Shown one piece after another: positions 1 to 6,082 of a DNA stretch of 6,296 nt. The notes below the pieces were generated by a model. That model saw only the letters and a program-made list of their open reading frames with translations. It was not told the origin of the DNA and ran no database searches. The stretch lies in contig CAPNAQ010000036.1 of the NCBI GenBank assembly GCA_948663505.1, positions 7,409-13,704 on the forward strand, in the 5' to 3' direction. Source of the stretch: an uncultured Clostridia bacterium. GTDB taxonomy: Bacteria > Bacillota > Clostridia > TANB77 > CAG-508. The translations under genes and the position numbers were made by a program. Position 1 is the stretch's first letter; each line of letters opens with the position of its first letter.

Positions 1-135
1 TGTAAATTTTGCACATACTTATTAAATATATTATTGAATAAAATTTAGAATTAATTTAAGTTTCGGTTTTTTATAAGAATCTATATCTTTTCGCTATAAT
101 TATAAAGACATGGGAATACAAATAGAATAAGATAA

Positions 136-1710
136 TTAGATTTTAGGCATTTTAGGATATATGTGTAATTCAAAATTATTTTGATTTAAATCTTTTCTTA
201 TAGCTTTTTCCATTTTTAAATAAGTAACCTTAGAAATAACACTTTTTAATAGAATATTTTTATCTTCAGCAGTTATCAGTTTCTGATATAAATCAATTAC
301 ATTTTCTAATTTAGGTATAACTTTTTCTTTTTGATTATGAACTTCAGAATTTGTTTGTAATAATGAGTAATATTTTTGTAATTTATATTGCAAATTTTTA
401 ATGTTTTCTTTAATAACCATTGAACGATTTATATATTCATCTTTACTATAAATGCCATTTTCTAAAAAGTCATAAATTTTGTTAAGTTTTGTATTTTCTT
501 TATCTAAATCCTTTTTGATATTTAGAATAGAGTATTCAATTATTTTATAATTTTCAGGTACTGAATTATTTTGAGTATCAAAATTTAATTTATAATTTTT
601 AAGCCATATTTTTAATGCTTCAATAATTTTGTTTTCTACAATATAAAGTTTAGAGCTCACATTATCACATTTTGAATTATGACATATGATAGTTTCTGGT
701 TTATTATATTTGGTATAAGGTCTTCTTTGCATAGGCTTGCCACATTTTCCACAAAAAATAAGTCCTGCTAATGGATTCTGAATTTGATAGTTATGTTGTA
801 TTTTAGGTGCTTTTTGTTTTCTTTTTTCCTGAACCAATTCCCAAGTATTATTATCAATTAAAGGTTCATGTAATCCTTCATAAATTAAATATTCAGAGTT
901 ACGAGGTCTACTAATTATAAGATGTCCATTTTTAGTCTTCTTTTTTTGTTTTCGTTTATTCCATGTTAGTTTTCCAATATATGTAGGATTAGAAAGAATA
1001 TCTTTTATAGAAGAAATAGTCCATTGGTTGGAAAGTCTAGGTTTTAAATTCATATAGTTTAATTGTTTTGCCACAGAACCAATTGTATTATTTTCAAAAG
1101 CATATAATCTGAAAATTTCCTTAACAATATTTGATTCATGTTGATTTATACATAAGCTATAGCCTTTAGAATCTTTTAGTTTTACTCTATCATATCCAAA
1201 AGGGGGAATATTTCCTACAAATTTACCTTCAGAAACAGAAATTTCGCGGCCTTTTTGTAAACGTCTATTTATTGTTTTATATTCTCTTCTTGACATAAAT
1301 AAACCAAACTCAAAATATTCTTCATCAAATTCATCATCTGGATCATAAGTTTTAACAGGTGTGATAATTTTTGTATGAGAATATTTAAATGCTTTTGAAA
1401 CTCTACCCTGGTCAGTAGTGTCACCACGAGCAAGTCTTTCTACTTCAACAACTAGAACGCCAGTCCATTTTTCATTTTCGACATCTTTTAAAAGTTCTTG
1501 CATTTCTTTTCTTTCACTAATAGTTTCACCACTTACAACTTCTCTATAAATTTTACCTATATATAAGTTTCGTTTTTCTGCTAATGTAGTTAAAATTTTT
1601 TCATGTCTTACTAAAGTTTCTCCTTCTCCATATTTTTCAGATTCTATGTCTTCTCTTGATTTCCTTAAATATATTGCATATATATCTTTTTGCAACGTTT
1701 TCCTTACCAA
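136..1710 (-). CDS. Large serine recombinase (site-specific integrase/resolvase family)
   Basis: This 524-residue protein is a site-specific DNA recombinase that would integrate or excise a mobile element between att sites through a covalent 5'-phosphoserine link. The N-terminal resolvase domain spans about residues 10-155. It carries the nucleophile motif YLRKS (Arg16, Ser18) and the conserved ERLARGD stretch at 91-97. The Recombinase domain follows at about 165-295, with the family phrases PPFGY (169-173) and NPTYIGKLTW (241-250). A zinc ribbon has Cys320, Cys323, Cys343 and Cys348. A lysine/glutamate-rich coiled coil occupies about 390-450, before a C-terminal tail. The length and all domains look complete, so it is probably active. 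The start is TTG at 1710: an in-frame TAA lies just upstream, an AAAGGAG site precedes it, and no ATG exists before the catalytic motif. It is divergent from the nuclease-STAND gene. No att site could be identified next to it, so its target is unknown. Confidence 0.95.
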   Translation of the reverse strand: MVRKTLQKDIYAIYLRKSREDIESEKYGEGETLVRHEKILTTLAEKRNLYIGKIYREVVSGETISERKEMQELLKDVENEKWTGVLVVEVERLARGDTTDQGRVSKAFKYSHTKIITPVKTYDPDDEFDEEYFEFGLFMSRREYKTINRRLQKGREISVSEGKFVGNIPPFGYDRVKLKDSKGYSLCINQHESNIVKEIFRLYAFENNTIGSVAKQLNYMNLKPRLSNQWTISSIKDILSNPTYIGKLTWNKRKQKKKTKNGHLIISRPRNSEYLIYEGLHEPLIDNNTWELVQEKRKQKAPKIQHNYQIQNPLAGLIFCGKCGKPMQRRPYTKYNKPETIICHNSKCDNVSSKLYIVENKIIEALKIWLKNYKLNFDTQNNSVPENYKIIEYSILNIKKDLDKENTKLNKIYDFLENGIYSKDEYINRSMVIKENIKNLQYKLQKYYSLLQTNSEVHNQKEKVIPKLENVIDLYQKLITAEDKNILLKSVISKVTYLKMEKAIRKDLNQNNFELHIYPKMPKI

Positions 1711-1720
1711 AATTTAAGTT

Positions 1721-1727
1721 CTCCTTT
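1721..1727 (-). promoter_or_regulatory. Ribosome binding site of the serine recombinase
   Basis: On the minus strand this reads AAAGGAG, a near-perfect Shine-Dalgarno sequence, 10 bases before the TTG at 1710-1708. It decides the start: without it a TTG would not be credible, and the next in-frame candidates would cut into the resolvase domain. Confidence 0.8.
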
Positions 1728-1769
1728 CATTATACAGTAACCATAATTTTCTCTTTATTCTAAAATATA

Positions 1770-1798
1770 TTGTTTAAAAAGCTTGATTATGATAAAAT
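1770..1798 (+). promoter_or_regulatory. Probable promoter of the nuclease-STAND gene
   Basis: A weak -35 TTGTTT (1770-1775) is followed after 17 bases by TAAAAT (1793-1798), which matches 5 of 6 consensus -10 bases. A TG one base before the -10 (TGATAAAAT) makes it an extended -10, which can offset the poor -35. Transcription would start near 1805, giving a leader of about 60 bases. This is a motif-based inference in very AT-rich DNA, where chance matches are common. Confidence 0.45.
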
Positions 1799-1845
1799 AA
1801 AAGCATAAAAATAGAGATTGAGATGCAGAAATATTGTGCCTTGAG

Positions 1846-1851
1846 AAAGGA
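1846..1851 (+). promoter_or_regulatory. Candidate ribosome binding site of the nuclease-STAND gene
   Basis: AAAGGA ends 12 bases before the ATG at 1864. That is somewhat long but usable. It abuts the in-frame ATG at 1852, which is too close for normal initiation, and lies downstream of the in-frame TTG at 1834, which has no good site of its own. It therefore favours 1864, though the exact start remains uncertain by up to ten codons. Confidence 0.5.
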
Positions 1852-1863
1852 ATGAGATTAAAG

Positions 1864-4272
1864 ATGTTTAATTTTATGAATATAGATGAGATAGAATTTG
1901 AAGAAATATGCAAACAAATATTGGAAAAAAAGCTAGGAAAAACATTTAGAGTATTTGGAAGAGGGGCAGATGGAGGAATAGATATTCAGGCAAATGATGA
2001 TGAAAATATAATAGGACAAGCAAAATTTTATATAAATACATCTCAATCTAATACTGTTAGTAAAATAAAAAAAGAAGCAAATAGAATAAAGTATAAAAAT
2101 ATTAAACAATATTATCTTTTCATAGGAAGAGAAATGTCACCTAAAAATATACAGGAAATATATGAATCTTTACAATATGTTTTAAAAACAAAAGAAAATA
2201 TTTTTACAATTAAGGAAATTAATAAATTATTAAATAAAGAAGAATATAGCGAAATTGTAAGGCAACATATAAAATTGTGGCTATGTTCAACTAATATATT
2301 AGAGCAAATAAACAATAGAAATGTTTTTATTGATTGTGAAATTCTTTTGGATAATATTAAAGAAGATATAGATTTATTTGTGCAAACAAATTTATATAAT
2401 GTTTGCCAAGACATATTAAATAAAGATAGACTATTATTGATATTAGGTATGCCAGGTATTGGAAAAACAATATTATCAAAGATGTTATTATTATATTATG
2501 CACAAATAGGATATTCAGTAAGATATAGTAATAGTCAAAATTTGGAGGATTTAAAAAAGTCATTATCATTAGATAAGGATAAAAAAGAAGTAATATTATT
2601 AGATGATTGTTTAGGACAGAGATATTTAGAGTTACAAGAACAAAGAGAGAATGATATAATAAATTTGATAAAATATATAAAACGAAATCCTAATAAATTA
2701 TTAATATTAAACTCAAGAATAACTATATTTAAAGAAGCTAAAGAAACACATTATGAGCTTGGGAAATGTATTAATAATATTCCAATACAAGTAATTAATA
2801 TTGAAGATATTTCAAAATTAGAAAAAGCAAGAATATTAAAGCATTATTTAATAAAAAAAGAATTGCCAAAAGAATATATAAAAGAAATTTCAAAGAACCA
2901 AAATTATATGAAAATAATAGAAGATACTAGTTATAATCCTAGAGTAATTGACTATATAACAGAGAAACATAACTATGTAAATATAGAGCCTAAAGATTAT
3001 GTGAAAGCGATTCATAGTGCATTTAAAAAATCTAAATATGTTTGGAAAGATGAATATGAAAACAAAATAGCTTTGGAAGATAGAATTTTTTTGATAACAT
3101 TATTTTCAATATCAGATTATGAAGTTGAAGAAGAAGACCTAAAGCTAGCCTTTTATAAAAGATTAAAACAGGAATATATAGATAGCTCTATTTCATTGTT
3201 TGAAAAAATTTTAGAGAGGATGAATCAATCTTTTATAAAAATAGTGATAAAAGATAACAGAAGATTTATTATGGCAATAAATCCAAGTTTGAATGATTTT
3301 ATGAAAGAAGAGTTACGAGATAACAAACTAGAAAAAACAAAAATTTTGAATTCTTCAATATTTATTGAGCAAATAAAAAGAGTACTAGGAACAAAAAATA
3401 TATATGGTAACTTTATAAAAGAAAAAATTGTTAAAAATAACTTCTTAGCTTTAAAAACAATTAATAAAGGTGATATTAGACCAATTTATTTAGCACATGT
3501 TATTTATTATGAAATGTTTGATAAGATAGAAGATATAAACATAATTGACACAGTAAGAGCATTAAATTTTGGCTATAATATAGGAGAAAAAACCTATATC
3601 AATCACAATGAAATTTTGATGAAATTATGGTATTCAAAAAATCTAAGTCAAGAACAAATTTTAAAAATATTTTTTGATGGAGAGTTTTTAGCAGAAATTT
3701 TAAATAAAGAGGATTTAAGGGAACAAGTGGAACTTCTATCGCATATCTATGAAAATAAAGAAAATAGAAAAATGAAAAATGAAGAAATATTATTAAAGTA
3801 TTTGCAGAAAGAATTTGAACAAGAACCAAAGAGATATTTAATTGAAGAACTTGCAAATGAATGTTTATTAGAAGATATAGTAGCCTCAGAAATAGAAGAA
3901 TTGAAAACTTGTTATAATTATGATGAAGGATGGAATGAGCATAAAGAAAAGAAGCTAAAAACAAAATTATTTAAAAATGTAAAGAGAATTTTTATAGAAA
4001 GATGTTCTAACAATATTGAAGATATGTTAAATGAGATATATTGTGAGTTACCAGATGAATTATATGAAAATATGGATTTTCCAGAAGTAGGGGAATGTAG
4101 TTTTGATAGTACAGATGTTAATAATATTATATCAAGATATATAAATTATGTTTATAACACTATAGAAGAAGACTATACATATTATAAAAAATATATTTAT
4201 GATGGAGAGTTATTATATAAAAAAAGTGATGAGGAAGAGATAATACATAATCTTTTTAAAGAGGAAGAATAA
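1864..4272 (+). CDS. Mrr-like restriction endonuclease fused to STAND NTPase (nSTAND3-type); candidate Avs-like anti-phage protein
   Basis: This protein has 802 residues from ATG 1864 (812 if TTG 1834 is used). It probably acts as a cytoplasmic phage sensor: the NTPase would oligomerise on recognising a phage component and activate the nuclease. What is seen: residues 5-110 form an Mrr-type PD-(D/E)XK nuclease domain with FEEICKQIL, then GGID (catalytic Asp40), then GQAK (Gln52, Lys54). The D...QxK form is normal for Mrr-like nucleases, so the site looks intact. A linker with IKLWLCST follows. The STAND core has Walker A GMPGIGKT (195-202), Walker B VILLDDCLGQ (243-252; the DDxLGQ form is typical of nSTAND3) and LLILNSR (279-285), a sensor-like strand. 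Residues from about 390 to 802 are largely helical-looking, match no repeat family I recognise and end in an acidic tail. Ile is mostly ATA, unlike tmcAL. It is divergent from a serine recombinase and 68 bases upstream of tmcAL. The domain calls are firm; the defence role is inferred from architecture and context. Confidence 0.9.
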   Translation: MFNFMNIDEIEFEEICKQILEKKLGKTFRVFGRGADGGIDIQANDDENIIGQAKFYINTSQSNTVSKIKKEANRIKYKNIKQYYLFIGREMSPKNIQEIYESLQYVLKTKENIFTIKEINKLLNKEEYSEIVRQHIKLWLCSTNILEQINNRNVFIDCEILLDNIKEDIDLFVQTNLYNVCQDILNKDRLLLILGMPGIGKTILSKMLLLYYAQIGYSVRYSNSQNLEDLKKSLSLDKDKKEVILLDDCLGQRYLELQEQRENDIINLIKYIKRNPNKLLILNSRITIFKEAKETHYELGKCINNIPIQVINIEDISKLEKARILKHYLIKKELPKEYIKEISKNQNYMKIIEDTSYNPRVIDYITEKHNYVNIEPKDYVKAIHSAFKKSKYVWKDEYENKIALEDRIFLITLFSISDYEVEEEDLKLAFYKRLKQEYIDSSISLFEKILERMNQSFIKIVIKDNRRFIMAINPSLNDFMKEELRDNKLEKTKILNSSIFIEQIKRVLGTKNIYGNFIKEKIVKNNFLALKTINKGDIRPIYLAHVIYYEMFDKIEDINIIDTVRALNFGYNIGEKTYINHNEILMKLWYSKNLSQEQILKIFFDGEFLAEILNKEDLREQVELLSHIYENKENRKMKNEEILLKYLQKEFEQEPKRYLIEELANECLLEDIVASEIEELKTCYNYDEGWNEHKEKKLKTKLFKNVKRIFIERCSNNIEDMLNEIYCELPDELYENMDFPEVGECSFDSTDVNNIISRYINYVYNTIEEDYTYYKKYIYDGELLYKKSDEEEIIHNLFKEEE

Positions 4273-4325
4273 TAAAATAAGTGAGATATTAAATTATAAA
4301 AGATTTTTAAATTAAGAAAAACTTG

Positions 4326-4335
4326 AAAGAAGGTG
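4326..4335 (+). promoter_or_regulatory. Ribosome binding site of tmcAL
   Basis: The purine-rich AAAGAAGGTG ends 5 bases before ATG 4341. It rules out the in-frame TTG at 4323, which lies upstream of and partly against this site, and sets the protein at 411 residues beginning MLSNILGIIAEYNP. Confidence 0.75.
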
Positions 4336-4340
4336 TAAAA

Positions 4341-5576
4341 ATGTTGAGCAATATTTTAGGAATAATAGCAGAATACAATCCATTTCATAATGGACATCTA
4401 CATCATATACAAGAATCCAAAAAACTTACAGATTCAGACTTTTGTGTTGCTGTAATTAGTGGGAATTTTACTCAACGTGGCTCAACATCTATAATTGATA
4501 AATGGGAAAAAACAAAAATGGCACTTTCAAATGGTGTGGACTTAGTGATTGAACTTCCTGTTCTTTACTCGATTTCTAGTGCTGAAAATTTTGCAGATGG
4601 TGCTATAAAAATTTTAAACTCTTTAGGAATAATAGATTATATTTCTTTTGGGGCAGAAACGGCTGATATTTCTATCCTAAAAACAATTTCTGATGTTTTA
4701 TATGATGAGCCAAAAGAATATAAATCTATTCTTACACATGAATTAGCAAAAGGACTTTCATTTCCAAAAGCTCGTGAAAATGCTTTAATGATGTATTTAA
4801 ATGATATTAGAAAATTTGCTAAAATTGTATCTTCTCCTAATAACATTTTAGGAATTGAATATTTAAAAGCTCTCAAAAAGTACAATAGTAGTATTATTCC
4901 TATAGCAATACCTAGATTTGAAGCTGAATATAATAGTTCTTCTTTTTCTAATGATATTGCTAGTAGTTCAGCTATAAGAAATTTGGTTAAAAATAAAAGT
5001 TTTGATATTATAAAAAGATTAATTCCTTCTTCTTCTTATTCTATTTTAATAGAAAATGTTAAAAGTGGACATATAGTTGAAGATTTGAATGTTTTTGAAA
5101 AAGAAATTATTTATATTTTAAGAAAAATGTCATATGAAGATATTTTCAATTTGCCTGATGTTTCTGAAGGTCTTGAATATTCAATTAAAAATGTTTCAAA
5201 TTCCTGCAATAGTATAGTTGAGTTTTTAAATATTATAAATTCTAAAAGATATACTTCGACTAGATTTCAGCGTATTTTACTTTATGCTTTACTTGATATA
5301 ACTAAAAAAGATATGCTTATCTCTAAAAAAAATATACCTTATGTTAGAGTTTTAGGTTTTAATGATAATGGTAAAAGATTAATTTCAGAGATTAATAAAA
5401 ATAATCCAAATGTTCAAATTGTTACTTCTGTTAAAAAGTTTTTGGATGATAATCCTAATAAAGCTTTGAAGACTATGATTGAAAAGGATATTTTTGCTAC
5501 TAATGTTTATTCTATTGGTTTTGAATATGATTCTTTTAACAATTTAGATTTTACCCATAAATTTATAAAATTGTAG
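4341..5576 (+). CDS. tmcAL: tRNA(Met) cytidine acetate ligase TmcAL (YlbM family)
   Basis: TmcAL activates acetate with ATP to acetyl-adenylate and transfers the acetyl group to the wobble cytidine (C34) of elongator tRNA-Met, giving N4-acetylcytidine. This is a cytoplasmic housekeeping modification in Firmicutes. The 411-residue length is close to that usual for the family. The N-terminal nucleotidyltransferase fold shows EYNPFHNGH at residues 11-19, whose HNGH is the ATP-binding HxGH motif. SGNFTQRG (40-47), ELPVLYSISSAENFADGA (about 71-88), SPNNILGIEY (165-174) and SSSAIR (208-213, the second nucleotide-binding signature) follow. The helical C-terminal domain is complete. The gene follows the nuclease-STAND gene on the same strand after 68 bases, with no convincing promoter or terminator between them, so it may receive read-through from it. 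It ends at a strong hairpin terminator. Its T-ending codons differ from the ATA/AGA-rich upstream gene, consistent with this being native backbone. Confidence 0.95.
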   Translation: MLSNILGIIAEYNPFHNGHLHHIQESKKLTDSDFCVAVISGNFTQRGSTSIIDKWEKTKMALSNGVDLVIELPVLYSISSAENFADGAIKILNSLGIIDYISFGAETADISILKTISDVLYDEPKEYKSILTHELAKGLSFPKARENALMMYLNDIRKFAKIVSSPNNILGIEYLKALKKYNSSIIPIAIPRFEAEYNSSSFSNDIASSSAIRNLVKNKSFDIIKRLIPSSSYSILIENVKSGHIVEDLNVFEKEIIYILRKMSYEDIFNLPDVSEGLEYSIKNVSNSCNSIVEFLNIINSKRYTSTRFQRILLYALLDITKKDMLISKKNIPYVRVLGFNDNGKRLISEINKNNPNVQIVTSVKKFLDDNPNKALKTMIEKDIFATNVYSIGFEYDSFNNLDFTHKFIKL

Positions 5577-5612
5577 TTAATTTATTATACATATTTTTTA
5601 TATAAAATTTTT

Positions 5613-5650
5613 AGACTACTTTGTAAATGTTACAAAATAGTCTTTCTTTA
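5613..5650 (+). terminator. Rho-independent terminator after tmcAL, possibly bidirectional
   Basis: AGACTA-C-TTTGTAA, a three-base ATG loop, then TTACAAA-A-TAGTCT form a stem of 13 pairs with one C/A mismatch (5613-5643). The T-rich TTCTTTA follows. It lies 37 bases after the tmcAL stop. Read from the minus strand, the same hairpin lies 37 bases past the cotJC stop and is followed by a short A5T4 tract, so it may serve both convergent genes, more weakly in that direction. Confidence 0.85.
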
Positions 5651-5679
5651 TATTTGCATTTATTTTTCTATTTTTTGAG

Positions 5680-5943
5680 TTATTGGCAATTACAGTTATT
5701 TATATCATTCATATAAAATTTCTTTTCTGCTAATTTATCTTGGACTCCTCTTAATGCTTCTCCAAATCTTTGGAAATGAACTACTTCTCTTTGTCTTAAA
5801 TATCTTAATGGATCTAATACATCAGGATTGTCTCTGCATAAATTTATTAATTTTTCATAAGTCGCTCTTGCTTTTTGTTCTGCAGCAAGATCTTCTTGTA
5901 AATTTGCAATTGGATCACCTTTGCATGCAATATATGATGCTGT
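5680..5943 (-). pseudogene. cotJC: C-terminal half of cotJC (spore coat/manganese catalase family), truncated at a mobile-element junction
   Basis: Translating the minus strand from 5943 to the TAA at 5682-5680 gives 87 residues beginning TASYIACKGDP, which read as the C-terminal half of CotJC, a ferritin-like manganese-catalase homologue of the spore coat. Visible signatures are GDPIANLQEDLAAEQKARATYE and LRYLRQREVVHFQRF. By family alignment the Glu in AAEQKAR and the His in REVVH would be metal ligands of the third and fourth bundle helices. The first two helices, with their ligands, are absent; CotJC is normally about twice this length. Upstream of the Thr codon the frame reads VFIILLTI and hits a TAA, with no resemblance to CotJC and no start codon, so the break is sharp. 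The tail NDINNCNCQ is Cys-rich. Only the 5' part is lost, and it should lie to the right of the window. The gene is broken as it stands, but it could be restored if the right-hand element excises. Confidence 0.88.
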
Positions 5944-5952
5944 AATGGTAAG
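5938..5952. other. Probable attachment-site junction (cotJC half-site / element end)
   Basis: CotJC homology on the minus strand runs leftward from the Thr codon at 5943-5941 and is lost by 5944-5949, so the recombination crossover lies within a few bases of this point. Sequence to the right is non-coding and then encodes a mobile-element-type gene. The exact core cannot be set without the other end of the element. A 2-base or slightly longer core shared with the far end would be expected if a large serine recombinase made it. Confidence 0.55.
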
Positions 5953-6001
5953 GAGAATGATAAAAACTTAGAGTAGACAACCATTCACCTAATTAAATAT
6001 T

Positions 6002-6029
6002 TTGAGATTTGGTTCATAAAACCTATTTT
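6002..6029 (+). promoter_or_regulatory. Candidate promoter of the helix-turn-helix gene
   Basis: TTGAGA (6002-6007, 5 of 6 to the -35 consensus), a 16-base spacer and TATTTT (6024-6029, 4 of 6 to the -10). Transcription would start just before the AAGGAG ribosome binding site. A second candidate is TAGACA (5974-5979) with TATTTT at 5998-6003. Both are weak inferences in AT-rich DNA. Confidence 0.3.
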
Positions 6030-6082
6030 AAATTAAAACTAAGGAGAAAACAGATGGAAAACAAATTTAAAATAGAAGGTTT
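6019..6082. repeat. Inverted repeat bracketing the start of the helix-turn-helix gene
   Basis: CTATTTTAAATT (6023-6034) is the exact reverse complement of AATTTAAAATAG (6064-6075). The pairing extends by AAAC (6019-6022) with GTTT (6079-6082) past a three-base bulge. The 29 bases between the arms contain the AAGGAG site and the ATG. It could be an operator or an mRNA hairpin presenting the start in its loop. The AT-rich arms mean chance cannot be excluded. Confidence 0.5.
6041..6046 (+). promoter_or_regulatory. Ribosome binding site of the helix-turn-helix gene
   Basis: AAGGAG lies 7 bases before ATG 6054, an optimal arrangement. It fixes the start of a gene of which only the beginning is visible. 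Confidence 0.85.

Noticed and set aside
1..135. Left flank examined for an att site, a terminator of the recombinase gene and an incoming gene end
   Set aside because: No convincing hairpin with a T tract, no repeat matching the rest of the window and no codable product were visible. ATG at 16-14 on the minus strand has no ribosome binding site.
1729..1734. Perfect TATAAT on the minus strand just upstream of the recombinase
   Set aside because: It lies only two bases from the AAAGGAG site, so transcription would begin inside the ribosome binding site, and no -35 is found 16-18 bases upstream. The true promoter is unresolved.
1834..1863. Extended TTG start for the nuclease-STAND gene
   Set aside because: TTG 1834 has no good Shine-Dalgarno, and the extra ten residues (MCLEKGMRLK) are not part of the nuclease fold. 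ATG 1864 is preferred, though not proven.
2112..2569. Two minus-strand open frames inside the nuclease-STAND gene
   Set aside because: Hydrophobic, low-complexity translations opposite a well-supported gene with intact motifs; they are reverse-strand shadows of AT-rich coding sequence.
3599..3964. Minus-strand open frame of 121 codons
   Set aside because: It is an antisense shadow of the STAND C-terminal region. Its Leu/Phe-rich content is the expected complement of Lys/Glu codons.
4637..4885. Minus-strand open frame of 82 codons within tmcAL
   Set aside because: It is antisense to conserved TmcAL motifs, with no start signals.
5754..5945. Plus-strand open frame of 63 codons with a Leu-rich, membrane-like translation
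   Set aside because: It is the antisense shadow of the cotJC fragment, whose minus-strand translation has clear family motifs. No ribosome binding site precedes it.
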